Positions 1 through 8,760 of a DNA stretch of 64,000 nucleotides are shown piece after piece. Made by a program: the position numbers and the translations under genes. Source of the DNA: Mongoliimonas terrestris (lineage in GTDB: Bacteria > Pseudomonadota > Alphaproteobacteria > Rhizobiales > Pleomorphomonadaceae); the NCBI RefSeq assembly GCF_001927285.1, contig NZ_MSIG01000002.1, forward strand, positions 1 to 64,000, in the 5' to 3' direction. Positions within the stretch are counted from its first letter, which is position 1; each line of letters opens with the position of its first letter. The notes under the pieces are model-generated. The model ran no database searches and was not told the DNA's origin. It saw only the letters and a program-made list of their open reading frames with translations.

Positions 1-24
1 CGCCTGCGCGGACCATGACGATCG
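1..24. repeat. partial copy of a dispersed palindromic repeat
   Basis: The first 24 bases of the window are identical to 1343-1366, which lies in the right arm of the large inverted repeat at 1275-1362. The copy is cut by the window edge, so its full extent is unknown. The two copies flank ppk2, which suggests an intergenic dispersed repeat of the REP/palindromic-unit kind. Confidence 0.6.
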
Positions 25-40
25 GGGTGTGGACGGGGGC

Positions 41-1063
41 TTAGGCTCGGCGGTCGGGGTGGACGGTTTTGGTGAGGATGGTGGTGTCGCGGCCGATGAC
101 GTGGGAGGAGTGGCCGACGATGAGGGGGTCGGGGCCGATTACCACATGCTCGTCCTTGTTGGGGTAGGGCAAGGTCGACAGGAAGTGCTGCATGCAGTTG
201 AGCCGGCCGCGCTTCTTGTCGTCGGACTTGATGATGACCCAGGGGGCGTCGGCGGTGTCGGTGTAGAAGAACATCGCCTCCTTGGCTTCCGTGTAGGCGT
301 CCCACTTGTCGAGCGACGCGAGGTCGATGGGCGAGAGTTTCCACTGCTTCAGCGGATCGTTGCGCCGGTCCATGAAGCGGCGGCGCTGCTCGTCGCGGGT
401 GACGGAAAACCAGAATTTGAAGAGGCGGATGCCGGAGCGGGCGAACATCTGCTCCAGCATGGGGCACTCGCGCATGAACTCCAGGTATTCGGTCGGCGAG
501 CAGAAGTTCATCACGCGTTCCACGCCGGCGCGGTTGTACCAGGACCGGTCGAAGAAGACGATCTCGCCCGCTGCCGGCAGGTGCTGGATGTAGCGCTGGA
601 AATACCACTGGGTGCGCTCGCGCTCGGACGGCTTTTCCAGGGCGACGACGCGGGCGCCGCGCGGGTTGAGGTGTTCCATGAAGCGCTTGATGGTGCCGCC
701 CTTGCCGGCGGCGTCGCGGCCCTCGAACAGGATGACGACCCGCTCGCCGGTGTCGCGCACCCAGTTCTGCACCTTCAGGAGTTCCACCTGCAGGCGCTCC
801 ATCTCGCGCGCGTAGACCTTTTCGGTGAGCCGGTCGTCGTAGGGGTAGGCGCCGGTCTCGAAGGCGCGGCGGATGGCATCCGGATCGACCTTTACGCGGC
901 GGAGGGCCTCCATGCGCTCGGTGCGCATGCCCTTGCGGGTCTGGGGCGGTTGGCTCGCGAGATCGGCCGCGGCGCCGGCGATCGACCGCGCGCCATCGGC
1001 CTCGACCGGCGCGACGGGCTCGGCGCCCGGGGGAATGAGGATCTCGGTGTCGACGGTGTCCAT
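41..1063 (-). CDS. ppk2: polyphosphate kinase 2 (PPK2 family)
   Basis: This 340-residue protein belongs to the PPK2 family, soluble kinases that move phosphate between polyphosphate and nucleotides, usually in the direction polyP + GDP/ADP to GTP/ATP. A P-loop is visible at residues 113-124 (FEGRDAAGKGGT), followed by the lid stretch RERTQWYFQRY near 148-158 and the Walker B-like FFDRSWYNRAG at 170-180, all family hallmarks. The length matches a single-domain class I PPK2; the first 50 or so residues are a variable Ala/Pro-rich leader. The ATG at 1063 is preceded by a GGGAGG ribosome site. It stands alone between two copies of a palindromic repeat. The pst/pho operon is also in this window, but no Pho box is seen before ppk2. 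Confidence 0.95.
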   Translation of the reverse strand: MDTVDTEILIPPGAEPVAPVEADGARSIAGAAADLASQPPQTRKGMRTERMEALRRVKVDPDAIRRAFETGAYPYDDRLTEKVYAREMERLQVELLKVQNWVRDTGERVVILFEGRDAAGKGGTIKRFMEHLNPRGARVVALEKPSERERTQWYFQRYIQHLPAAGEIVFFDRSWYNRAGVERVMNFCSPTEYLEFMRECPMLEQMFARSGIRLFKFWFSVTRDEQRRRFMDRRNDPLKQWKLSPIDLASLDKWDAYTEAKEAMFFYTDTADAPWVIIKSDDKKRGRLNCMQHFLSTLPYPNKDEHVVIGPDPLIVGHSSHVIGRDTTILTKTVHPDRRA

Positions 1064-1274
1064 GGCGGCCTCCCAGATGGGCGATCGCGCTGGCTTGCCG
1101 GGCTGATCGGCCCAGGGCGTCGGATCGCTGTTGCCGCATGATGGCGCGCAACCGTTATCTTAGCGGTAAATTTCGGGATGCCGATCGTCCGGGCGAATGC
1201 TTAGGCGGCAAGGGATGTGTGATAGGTTGTGCACCGCGCGGGGGTGAAGGGATGAGCGGCGCACCACACTCCGC

Positions 1275-1362
1275 CGTCATGGTCCGCGAAGGCGGACCAC
1301 CCACGCTTTGGAACGGGGCGGGAAGGGGATGCGTGGGTGGTCCGCCTGCGCGGACCATGACG
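1275..1362. repeat. large inverted repeat, 32-nt arms
   Basis: The left arm (1275-1306) and right arm (1331-1362) are complementary at 31 of 32 positions around a 24-nt loop. Each arm itself holds a smaller palindrome (GGTCCGC...GCGGACC). Part of the right arm recurs exactly at the window start. It lies in the 370-nt gene-free stretch 1064-1433, which otherwise shows nothing recognisable. As RNA it would form a long hairpin, but no T-tract follows, so a dispersed intergenic repeat is more likely than a simple terminator. Confidence 0.75.
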
Positions 1363-1433
1363 ATCGATGCGGGAGATCGGCGCTGGAGATGGCTCCGGCA
1401 ACGTGGCAACGGCTTTTCGTCCGGCCCCACCTC

Positions 1434-1667
1434 TCAGGGCGCGCCCTGCTCCAGCACCTTGACCACGCGCATGGCGTCGCCCTGTTGGCAGATGGAGACG
1501 AAGAGGGGCTCCATCTCGGCCTTGAGGCGGGTGCCGACGGGGGCGGCGGCGTGGGTGAGGCCTTCCAGAGCGAAGAGGTGGCCGTCGCTGGCCTGGAAGA
1601 GCGGGCATTCGATGCCGCCCTCCACGATCTCGCCCGTCAGGACCTGGGTGTCGGCCGGCTGGTCCAT
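1434..1667 (-). CDS. small conserved-type protein of unknown function
   Basis: The product has 77 residues, is acidic and has no signal peptide or membrane segment. The sequence alternates short hydrophobic beta-like stretches with Gly turns (TGEIVEGGIECPLFQASDG, then GTRLKAEMEP), which suggests a small beta-barrel of the OB type; that is inference. The ATG at 1667 has a GGAG ribosome site about 8 nt upstream, and codon use looks like real coding DNA (third-position GC). It sits 120 nt downstream of gmk on the same strand and could be the last cistron of yicC-gmk. I do not recognise a function. Confidence 0.6.
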   Translation of the reverse strand: MDQPADTQVLTGEIVEGGIECPLFQASDGHLFALEGLTHAAAPVGTRLKAEMEPLFVSICQQGDAMRVVKVLEQGAP

Positions 1668-1787
1668 GGAAATCTCCGCGGTGATGCGGCCGGCATGGTG
1701 CGCCCCGAAGCGTTGACGGACCGTTGGCGTTCTGGCCGCCGTTGCGGGCGGGCGGCGCTCAAGGGCGGCGGACAGGCGGGCGGCGGG

Positions 1788-2468
1788 TCAGATCGGCTGG
1801 TCCAGCAGGCCGGCGACGAAGGACTCGGTGCCGGCGGCGATGCGCTCGCGCCGCTTACGCTCGGCCCGCAGGATGGACTGGAGGTCGGCGAAGGCGCCCT
1901 GGAGGTCGTCGTTGACGACGATGTAGTCGAAGTTCGGCCACTGCTGGATCTCGGTGCGGGCGTTCCGGAGCCGCTTCTCGATGACGTCGGCGGCGTCCTC
2001 GGCGCGGCGCATCAGGCGCGCCTTCAGCTCCGCCATGGTGGGCGGCAGGATGAAGATGGAGACGACGTCGGTCGGCATCTTCTCGCGGAGCTGGGCGGCG
2101 CCCTGCCAGTCGATGTCGAAGAGCACGTCGCGGCCGGAGGCGAGCGCCTGCTCCACCGGCGGGCGGGGCGTGGCGTAGAGGTTGCCGTGCACCTCCGCCC
2201 ATTCCAGGAGCTCGCCGCCCTCGCGCATGGCGTGGAAATGGGAGGGCTTGATGAAGGTGTAGTGCACCCCGTCGACCTCGCTCGGCCGCCGGTCGCGGGT
2301 GGTGACCGAGATGGAGAGGGTGATGTCCCGGTCGGTGTCGAGGAGGAGGCGCGAGAGCGTGCCCTTGCCGGCGCCGGACGGCGAGGAGATGACCAGCATC
2401 ACCCCGCGCCGGGCCATGGGCACCCGCTGGAAGTCGGACATGGACCCGGAAGACGGACTGGCGGTCAT
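1788..2468 (-). CDS. gmk: guanylate kinase
   Basis: It phosphorylates GMP to GDP with ATP in the cytoplasm, an essential step of guanine nucleotide synthesis. The P-loop [10 protein letters not shown] is at residues 28-37, followed by the GMP-binding stretch [20 protein letters not shown] and the lid with RLRNARTE. The length (226 residues) is that of bacterial Gmk plus a leader of about 20 residues. The ATG at 2468 lies 4 nt after the yicC stop, so the two are co-transcribed; an internal start at MARRGVML is possible and would remove the leader. The yicC-gmk pairing is common in proteobacteria. Confidence 0.97.
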   Translation of the reverse strand: MTASPSSGSMSDFQRVPMARRGVMLVISSPSGAGKGTLSRLLLDTDRDITLSISVTTRDRRPSEVDGVHYTFIKPSHFHAMREGGELLEWAEVHGNLYATPRPPVEQALASGRDVLFDIDWQGAAQLREKMPTDVVSIFILPPTMAELKARLMRRAEDAADVIEKRLRNARTEIQQWPNFDYIVVNDDLQGAFADLQSILRAERKRRERIAAGTESFVAGLLDQPI

Positions 2469-2472
2469 GGGC

Positions 2473-3360
2473 TTACTCGATGTTCTGCACCTGCTCCTTG
2501 AACTGGTCCACCGTCGCCTTGAGGGCGAGCCCGATGCGGGTCAGCTCGGTGTCGTTCGACTTGGAGCAAAGCGTGTTGGTTTCGCGGTTGAATTCCTGGG
2601 CGAGGAAATCGAGCCGGCGGCCGACCGCGCCGCCGGCGCCGAGAAGCGCGCGGGCCTGGGCGACGTGCGCGGCGAGGCGGTCGAGTTCCTCGCGCACGTC
2701 GGCGCGGGTGGCGAGCAGCGCGGCCTCCTGGTGGAGGCGCGCCGGGTCGATCTCCTCGCGGGCAAGGAGCACGGCGAGCTGGTCGAGGAGGCGCGCCTTG
2801 ATGGCTTCCGGCGTGCGGGCCGGCAGCGCTTCGGCCTCTGCGGCGAGCGCCGCGATCGTGTCCACCTGGGCGCCGAGCACCCGGCCGAGCGCGGCGCCCT
2901 CCTGGCGGCGGGCCTCGACGAAGTCGGCGAGGGTCTCCTCGAAGAGGGCGAGCGCGGCGTCGGCGAGCGCCTTCAGGCCATCGTCGTCCGGCGCGGCGGC
3001 TTCGACCACCTCCACGACGCCCCGCACGTTGAGGAGGCCGTCGAGGGACGCGGGCGCGACGCCGGGCGTGTCGGCGTAGAATTGCGCGGTGCGGATGAGG
3101 GTGTCGAGGAGCGCGGTGTCGATCTGGTAGGCCCGCCCGCCCCCGTCCCGCGCGACGGTGAGGCCGGCCGTCACCGAGCCGCGGGCGAGGCGCTCGCCGG
3201 CAAGGGCGCGGGCGCGGGCCTCCACGGCGTCGAAGCCGGGCGGGACGCGGAAGCGCAGGTCGAGGCCGCGTCCGTTGACGGAGCGGATCTCCCAGGCGAT
3301 CCGCCACGGCTCCAGGCGTCCGTCCCGTCGGGCGAAGCCGGTCATGCTGGTGAGCGCCAT
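2473..3360 (-). CDS. yicC: YicC/YloC family endoribonuclease
   Basis: The 295-residue protein starts [14 protein letters not shown], the typical YicC N-terminus, and contains [17 protein letters not shown] and, near the end, the C-terminal DUF1732 signature with [18 protein letters not shown] and the final helix [27 protein letters not shown] (read in short pieces). Members are stress-related endoribonucleases that cleave RNA 3' of guanosine-containing hairpins. I chose the ATG at 3360 because it gives the conserved N-terminus; the open frame extends about 29 codons further upstream without family resemblance. It heads the yicC-gmk pair. Confidence 0.93.
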   Translation of the reverse strand: MALTSMTGFARRDGRLEPWRIAWEIRSVNGRGLDLRFRVPPGFDAVEARARALAGERLARGSVTAGLTVARDGGGRAYQIDTALLDTLIRTAQFYADTPGVAPASLDGLLNVRGVVEVVEAAAPDDDGLKALADAALALFEETLADFVEARRQEGAALGRVLGAQVDTIAALAAEAEALPARTPEAIKARLLDQLAVLLAREEIDPARLHQEAALLATRADVREELDRLAAHVAQARALLGAGGAVGRRLDFLAQEFNRETNTLCSKSNDTELTRIGLALKATVDQFKEQVQNIE

Positions 3361-3478
3361 GGTCGGGGCCAATCGTCTAGGGTGGCGGCGTGGAGGTCCC
3401 TGTGGTGCCCGTCCATGTGCCACAGGCGCGGCCAACCGGCAAGGCACCGGTGAACACGCGCCGCGCCGCCCGCGCGGA

Positions 3479-4270
3479 TCAGCGCCCGCGCGAGACCCGC
3501 TCGATCTCGGCCCGGACCAGGCGCTCCACGATGCCGGGCAGGTTCTCGTCCAGCCAGGACTTCAGCATGGGGCGCAGCATCTCCTTGACGAGATCGTCGA
3601 GGGTCTTGGCGTTGTTGGAGAGGATGGTGTGGGTGAGCGAGCCGAACGCGGCGTTGACCGACGCGCCGGTCTGGCGAGAGACCAGCGGCTCGGCCGGCTC
3701 GTCCAGGTCGTCGGACGCCATGGCGGGCTGCGGCTGGGGACGCTGGCGCGGCGGCGGGGCGACGGGGGGCTCGGGCTCCACGTCCATGTCGAAGGGCTCG
3801 GGATCGACCATCCCGGCCATGTCCATGTCCATGGCTTCGGCCTCTGGCTCCTCCTCCGGATCGGCCGGCGGATCGACGAAGGAGACGTCGGCCTCGTCGG
3901 GCATCAGGCCCTCGACGAGTTCCAGCGGGTCGTCGTTGGCGGACGAGGGCTCCGGCTCGGATTCCACGAGCTCCAGCACGTCCTCGTCGTCCTCGGCGTC
4001 GAGCTCGAGCACCGGCTCGTCGCTGTCGTCCTCCTCGGAGAAGAGCTTGTCGAGGTCCTCCTCGGAGATCACCTCGCCGCCATCGTCCGGCAGGGTGTCG
4101 GGCAGCGTATCGGGCGGAGGAACCGGCTTGGCGGCGGCCTTGGACTGAGGCGCGGCGGCCTTCCCGGCCGGCGCGGCGGCGGCAGCCGGTGTCTCGTCCG
4201 AGATGATCCGACGGATCGAGGCCAGGATCTCTTCCATCGAGGGTTCCTGGGACGTGTTCGCCTTCGCCAT
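3479..4270 (-). CDS. popZ: PopZ-like polar organising protein (DUF2497)
   Basis: The 263-residue protein has the PopZ plan: a short N-terminal helix (SMEEILASIRRIISDE, residues about 11-26), a long acidic, proline-rich, disordered spacer (about 30-200) and a C-terminal helical region (LVKEMLRPMLKSWLDENLPGIVERLVRAEIERVS). PopZ forms a cell-pole matrix that anchors the chromosome origin through ParB and recruits cell-cycle regulators; that role is inferred from the family. The ATG at 4270 gives the family start MAKANTSQEPSMEEIL. The spacer is heavily Asp/Glu-rich. It lies between tolC and yicC on the same strand, a neighbourhood seen in other alphaproteobacteria. Confidence 0.85.
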   Translation of the reverse strand: MAKANTSQEPSMEEILASIRRIISDETPAAAAAPAGKAAAPQSKAAAKPVPPPDTLPDTLPDDGGEVISEEDLDKLFSEEDDSDEPVLELDAEDDEDVLELVESEPEPSSANDDPLELVEGLMPDEADVSFVDPPADPEEEPEAEAMDMDMAGMVDPEPFDMDVEPEPPVAPPPRQRPQPQPAMASDDLDEPAEPLVSRQTGASVNAAFGSLTHTILSNNAKTLDDLVKEMLRPMLKSWLDENLPGIVERLVRAEIERVSRGR

Positions 4271-4387
4271 GCCGCTATCTCCACACACCGCAACAGACCG
4301 AACCGCCTGTTCCGGCTGCCCGCCCACTGGTCGCGCGCCGATCAGCGGGCCTCCGCGATGATTCGGCTCACTCCTGAAGTATATCAA

Positions 4388-4399
4388 TTCCTTAAGGAA
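4388..4399. promoter_or_regulatory. 12-bp palindrome upstream of popZ
   Basis: A perfect TTCCTTAAGGAA palindrome, flanked by ATCAA on the left and C-TTGAT on the right, lies in the unusually AT-rich 172-nt gap between the tolC stop and the popZ start. It may be a regulator site in the popZ promoter or part of the tolC transcript end. No T-tract supports a terminator. Function unproven. Confidence 0.35.
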
Positions 4400-4442
4400 C
4401 TTGATGCGCCCATGTGCGGACGTGCGGCGTTATCCCCGGCGG

Positions 4443-5786
4443 TCAGCGACCGTCGGGGGTGCGCAGGCCGATCCACTTGTCGCGCACCTGCTGGTAGTGC
4501 GCCTCCGGCTTGTAGGTGGCGACCTGCAGGCCGAGCGACTGGCTGGACAGCCGGCCGATGGAGGCCAGCACCGAGTAGCTCGCCACCACCTGATCGCGCT
4601 CCGCCTGCACCTGGGTGATGCGGGCGGAGATGACCTCGGCCTGGGCGTTCAGCACGTCGAGCGTGGTGCGCTGGCCGACGCGCTGCTCCTCCACGACGCC
4701 TTCGAGGGCAAGACGCGCGGCCTCCACCTGGCTGCGGGCGGCGACCGACTGGGAGCGGGCCGATTCAAGGCCCGACCAGGCGCCGACGAGCGCGGCCTGG
4801 ACCTGGTCGCGGGCGCTGTCGATCTCGATCTTGCGCTGGCCGAGGGTCTCCTTGGCCTGACGCACCCGGGAGTAGACCTGACCGCCCTCGTAGATCGGGA
4901 TGGACAGGCGGCCGAACACCTGGGCGCTGTTGCCGGTCGACGCCTGGAAGCCGTCCTCCCAGTCGCGCTGGGCAGTGGCCTCCAGCGAGACGGACGGCAG
5001 CAGCTCGCCCTCGATGATCTTCACGTTGAAGGACGCGGTGTCGGCATTGTAGACGGCGGCCAGGATGGCCGGATGGTCGGTGCGCGACGCCCCGATGGCG
5101 GCGTCCAGCGACCGTGGCAGCAGCTTGTCGACGGCCTTGGCGGGCTTCAGGTTCTTCGGCGCGCGGCCGATCACCTGGATGTAGACGCCGCGCGAGGACT
5201 CAAGGTTGGCGAGCGCGGCCGACACGTCGGCGCTCGCCGAGGCGAGGCGCGCCTCCGACTGGGCGACGTCGGTCCGGGTGCCCTCGCCCACCTGGAAGCG
5301 ATCGCGCGAGGCGCGGACCTGTTCCTCCAGGAAGCTGACGTTCTCGCGCAGCAGGCTGAGGATGGCGCCGTCGCGCACCACGTTCATGTAGGCCTCGACC
5401 GCGTCGAGCAGGGTGTTCTGCTCGGTATTGCGGAGCGATTCCCGCGAGGCCTTCACCGACGCCTCGGCGGCCTTGGTGCCGTTGACGGTGCGAAAGCCGG
5501 AGAAGATCGGCTGGGTGATGGTGATGCCGGCCGACGCGGAGCGCTGCTCGAAGCCCCGGCTGTTGGACGCCCCGAGGTTGGCGAAGGCGTTGATGGACGG
5601 CCGGTAGCCGGACAGCGCCTGCGGCACCTCCTCGTCGACGGCGCGCGTGGCGGCACGCTGGGCGTTGAGCGTGGGGTTGTTGGCGTAGGCGGCGGCGAGC
5701 GCTTCCGACAGCGTATCGGCGCGGAGCGGGGACGCCGTCAACATAGCGACCAGCGCGGCGGAGACGAGCAGAATTCTCTTCGACAC
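4443..5786 (-). CDS. tolC: TolC family outer-membrane efflux protein
   Basis: The 447-residue protein is an outer-membrane trimeric channel that works with inner-membrane exporters (type I secretion or RND efflux). It begins with a signal peptide (KRILLVSAALVAMLTASPLRA) followed by the TolC start DTLSEALAAAYANNPTLNAQRA; the two OEP repeats and long coiled helices follow, including the family-like ARSQVEAARLALEGVVEEQRVGQRT region. I chose the GTG at 5786 because GAGAGG lies 6 nt upstream and the signal peptide begins there; the frame opens further upstream at 5861 without signal features. Gene order pcm-tolC-popZ is typical of rhizobia-like genomes. Confidence 0.93.
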   Translation of the reverse strand: MSKRILLVSAALVAMLTASPLRADTLSEALAAAYANNPTLNAQRAATRAVDEEVPQALSGYRPSINAFANLGASNSRGFEQRSASAGITITQPIFSGFRTVNGTKAAEASVKASRESLRNTEQNTLLDAVEAYMNVVRDGAILSLLRENVSFLEEQVRASRDRFQVGEGTRTDVAQSEARLASASADVSAALANLESSRGVYIQVIGRAPKNLKPAKAVDKLLPRSLDAAIGASRTDHPAILAAVYNADTASFNVKIIEGELLPSVSLEATAQRDWEDGFQASTGNSAQVFGRLSIPIYEGGQVYSRVRQAKETLGQRKIEIDSARDQVQAALVGAWSGLESARSQSVAARSQVEAARLALEGVVEEQRVGQRTTLDVLNAQAEVISARITQVQAERDQVVASYSVLASIGRLSSQSLGLQVATYKPEAHYQQVRDKWIGLRTPDGR

Positions 5787-6222
5787 GGCAGACCTCTCGG
5801 GACGTCGGGCCCCCCAATCGGTCCCGACCTTCGCGCACCGGACGTCGACAGGGCGGCGCACGCGGATTCGTCAGTCTGAGAAGAGCCCGGATTGCCGGTG
5901 AAGTTCAAGCGCGGAGCGATTAATCAATGCTGCGGTTCCGATGAAAGCGGCCGGATGCGGCACTGCGGCCACATCGTCAGGGCGTGTGCGGGGGGCGCGG
6001 ACAAGTGCAAGCCGGGCGCAGTTAAAAGCGGGTCCGTGCGGCGAATCGCACCGAGCGCACGCGCGACGGCCGGGATGGTTCCACCGGTCGGGCGATGCGC
6101 ACGGGTTCGCGCCGCCGCAGCCACCGGGCCGGCGCGGTGGGCCTCGGCCCGCATCTGCGGACGGGGCCGGTCGCAGGGTCTGTCGCCGCCCGGTGGGACC
6201 GGGCGCGCCGGGCGATCGGCCT
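5787..6222. other. 436-nt gap between pcm and tolC
   Basis: No gene is supported here. The open frames present are all shadows with no family resemblance. The stretch next to tolC should hold its promoter and leader, but I see no clear -35/-10, repeat or terminator. Confidence 0.5.
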
Positions 6223-6885
6223 TCAGAACTCGAAGGCCGGCTCGCGCTGGAAGCCGGGGAGGAGCGGCACGGCGGCGTTCATGAGGACGCGACCGCTGAC
6301 TTCGGGTCCGCTGCGGGTGTAGAGCATAGCCCGCGCGGCCTGGCCGAGGCCGACCGTCACCAGAAGACGGCCGCCGTCGGCGAGCTGGTCCGCGAGCGCG
6401 TCGGGAAGCACTTCCACGGCGCCGCTGACGAGGATCACGTCATAGGGCGCGCGGGGCGCCCAGCCGGCGGCGAGCGGGCCGGTGACGACCTCCACGGTGT
6501 GGATCCCCTGGCCGGCGAGCGCGGTGCGGGCGGCGGCGGCGAGCGCCGCGCCATCCTCCAGCGCGACCACGGCCTTGGCGAGGCGGGCGAGCAGCGCGGC
6601 CGTGTAGCCGGTGGTGGCGCCCACTTCCAGGACGGTGTCGGTGGCGCGGATGTCGGCCTGCTGCAGAAGGCGCGCGGTGACCATGGGCTGCAGCATGTAG
6701 CGCGGCACCGGATCGGTGCCGACGAGCAGGTTCTGGTCGATGTAGGCGAGTTTCTGGAGGGCTTCCGGCACGAAGGCCTCGCGCGGGACGCCCAGCATGG
6801 CGTCGATGATCCGGTGGTCGGTCACGTCGTTGGGCCGAACCTGGCCATCGACCATCTTCGTACGCAACGTGGCTGTGTCGACCAT
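6223..6885 (-). CDS. pcm: protein-L-isoaspartate O-methyltransferase-like protein
   Basis: This 220-residue SAM-dependent methyltransferase belongs to the PCMT family, which repairs isoaspartyl residues in damaged proteins. It starts VDTATLRTKMVDGQVRPNDVTD, the characteristic start of the alphaproteobacterial group found beside tolC, and has the SAM-binding motif VLEVGATTGYTAALLARL in the middle. The classical motif has VLEIGTGSGY; here ATTGY is a divergent form, as in other tolC-linked members, so the exact substrate is uncertain. The ATG at 6885 has GAGGA about 8 nt upstream. Confidence 0.88.
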   Translation of the reverse strand: MVDTATLRTKMVDGQVRPNDVTDHRIIDAMLGVPREAFVPEALQKLAYIDQNLLVGTDPVPRYMLQPMVTARLLQQADIRATDTVLEVGATTGYTAALLARLAKAVVALEDGAALAAAARTALAGQGIHTVEVVTGPLAAGWAPRAPYDVILVSGAVEVLPDALADQLADGGRLLVTVGLGQAARAMLYTRSGPEVSGRVLMNAAVPLLPGFQREPAFEF

Positions 6886-7038
6886 CGCCGATGTCCTCAA
6901 GGTGAGCGCGCGCTGCCGATCCCTTAGCCCTCTCGCAGGCGCGAGACAAGAGGCTCGGCGGCCAGGAGAAGGCCGCCGACCGCGCGTTCAGCCCCCTTGC
7001 CTCCCCACCCGTTCTCGCCTAATAGGTCGAACTTGTGA

Positions 7039-7112
7039 GGCCACGTGGCGGAGTGGTTACGCAGCGGATTGCAAATCCGTCTACGGGGGTTCGATTCCCT
7101 CCGTGGCCTCCA
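7039..7112 (+). tRNA. tRNA-Cys (GCA)
   Basis: A 74-nt cloverleaf with acceptor arms GGCCACG/CGTGGCC, U discriminator and encoded CCA at 7110-7112. The anticodon loop GGATTGCAAATCC carries GCA, and the T-arm is GGGGGTTCGATTCCCTC. The U discriminator is typical of tRNA-Cys. The DNA just downstream has a lower GC content. Confidence 0.97.
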
Positions 7113-7325
7113 GCACTCCTTCCCGACATTGCCCGCGAATTTCACCTAGGCTTCCCTGCGGCATAGCTGGGCAAGTGGCGGTGCGCCCCCTCCCCTCGTC
7201 GTGTTCTGTAAAGCGCAAAATTGATTTGCACTGCGCGCAATTTCAGATGGCAGCAACAACCAAAGTTTGAAATTGCATCGAACGGTGCTTTCATCGGGTT
7301 GGGTAGATGACCTGTGAGAGTGGTG

Positions 7326-7772
7326 ATGAACAACGACGAACGTTATGTCAGAGAAAAGCTGGTTGAGCGGTACATTCGGCTTAAGGACGCTAGCACGGAA
7401 GCGCAGGTTGGTTGGGGACGCTGGCTCGTCGGCTCACTAATCCTCGTGCACGGTGGCGCTTTGGTAGCGCTCTCGCAAGGAGAGCGGGTGACCACGGCGA
7501 TGATGAAGGACGGCGGCATATGTTTCGCTGTTGGGATCGTTTTGGCGCTCGCCAGCGGTTTCGCCGCTTGGATGAATTTCACCTTCTCCATCGATCTTGC
7601 GGACGATTGGTCGGATCCGCGCCTAGTCACAGATGCGACTCGCGAGTTCTCCATCAAAGGGCACAACGTTAAACTTATAACTACACTTTGGGCGTCGGCG
7701 CTTTGCGGTGTTGGCTCTGTTGCTTCATTCGCAATAGGTGGTTATCGAGTTTACAGTCTGATCAGTCCGTAG
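7326..7772 (+). CDS. hypothetical membrane protein next to tRNA-Cys
   Basis: A 148-residue protein with a charged N-terminal segment (NNDERYVREKLVERYIRLKDAS) and three or four hydrophobic segments (about residues 28-50, 60-85 and 115-145). The ATG at 7326 is my choice; a GTG at 7314 in the same frame is possible. The gene and its flanks are richer in A and T than the rest of the window and use codons otherwise rare here (TTG, TTA, ATA), which suggests acquired DNA at the tRNA 3' side. No family recognised. Confidence 0.6.
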   Translation: MNNDERYVREKLVERYIRLKDASTEAQVGWGRWLVGSLILVHGGALVALSQGERVTTAMMKDGGICFAVGIVLALASGFAAWMNFTFSIDLADDWSDPRLVTDATREFSIKGHNVKLITTLWASALCGVGSVASFAIGGYRVYSLISP

Positions 7773-7926
7773 TCGTAAAGAGGCTCAGCTCTGCCGGTCG
7801 CCTCCGCGTCCAATGACGATGTGTTTCCCCGCCGAGGCTCGGCTGTGCAATAGTACGTTGAGTTCTGATCGGCGTGTTTGTCGCCGTGCATGCCCGCAAT
7901 CTCCACTCCTAGTCGGAGCCTCGTGC

Positions 7927-8250
7927 ATGCCCGTTTCTGTCGACACTGTTCCAGTCCTTGTTGTCGTTCTGATCGCAGGATTCGGCCTCATCCTCCTTGC
8001 CGCCCCCATCCTCCTTGCCAACTGGCGTCATGCGCCGGAGGTCGCCTGGCTCGTCCTTCTGATGGCCGCGTTATGCGCCGTCGTCGGTTCCCTCACGGCG
8101 CCCGCCTGGCGGGACATCATCCTCGTCGTCGGGTGGGGCTTCTGTGCGCTGATCGCGTCCGTCTCGCACGTCGCAGGCCCCCTTCGCCTCATTGCCGCGG
8201 CCCGCACTCGCGTCCCCGTGGACGACACCCGCCGCGACCCGCTGCCCTGA
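7927..8250 (+). CDS. small hypothetical membrane protein
   Basis: A 107-residue product that is mostly hydrophobic, with three likely membrane helices (VPVLVVVLIAGFGLILLAAP, then VAWLVLLMAALCAVVGSL, then IILVVGWGFCALIASV) and a basic C-terminus. The start at 7927 follows CGGAG about 10 nt upstream; an in-frame upstream ATG at 7813 would add a region unlike a protein leader. No function recognised. Confidence 0.5.
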   Translation: MPVSVDTVPVLVVVLIAGFGLILLAAPILLANWRHAPEVAWLVLLMAALCAVVGSLTAPAWRDIILVVGWGFCALIASVSHVAGPLRLIAAARTRVPVDDTRRDPLP

Positions 8251-8348
8251 TAGGGCGCCCGCGCCTGACCTCTAGCCAACGAGAAAGGCTGCATTTACGT
8301 CCGTTCGGCGCCTCGCTGCGTAAGGACGGGGGACGAAGAGGAGATGGT

Positions 8349-8744
8349 GTGACCTATCTGGCAGCCTATGGGGCCGCGGCGGCGGTGTTTCTGGTGGTGG
8401 ACGGGCTGTGGCTCGGGGTCGTGGCGCGGCGATTCTATGCGGATCAGTATGGCGAGATGCTGCGGCCGAAGCCGCGGCTGGGCGCGGCGGCGGCCTTCTA
8501 TCTGGGCTATCTGGCGGCGCTCATCTGGTTCGCGGTGCTGCCCTCAGAGGGACTCGGAGCCGGCGCGGCGGCGCTGCAGGGGGCGCTGTTCGGGGCGGCC
8601 TGCTATGGCACCTATCATTTCACCAACCGCGCCACCCTGCACCGCTGGCCGATCCCCGTGATGGTGGTGGACATCGCCTGGGGTGCCGCGGTGAGCGCGG
8701 CGGCGAGCGCCGCCGCGGCGGTCGCGGCGGCGGCTGTCGGCTGA
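8349..8744 (+). CDS. DUF2177 family membrane protein
   Basis: The 131-residue protein has about four membrane helices and the DUF2177 features VFLVVDGLWLGVVARRFY at the N-terminus, then LRPKPRLGAAAAFYLGYL and ACYGTYHFTNRATLHRWP in the middle. The family is widespread in bacteria but has no known role. The GTG at 8349 has GAGGAGA 4-5 nt upstream. It ends close to the convergent gene at 8761. The C-terminus is a long Ala-rich helix. Confidence 0.8.
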   Translation: MTYLAAYGAAAAVFLVVDGLWLGVVARRFYADQYGEMLRPKPRLGAAAAFYLGYLAALIWFAVLPSEGLGAGAAALQGALFGAACYGTYHFTNRATLHRWPIPVMVVDIAWGAAVSAAASAAAAVAAAAVG

Positions 8745-8760
8745 AGGGTTCAGGCGGCCG

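Noticed and set aside
1275..1362. Terminator of the small gene or ppk2
   Set aside because: The hairpin is very long with a 24-nt loop and no T-tract, and part of it recurs at the window start; a dispersed repeat is a better fit.
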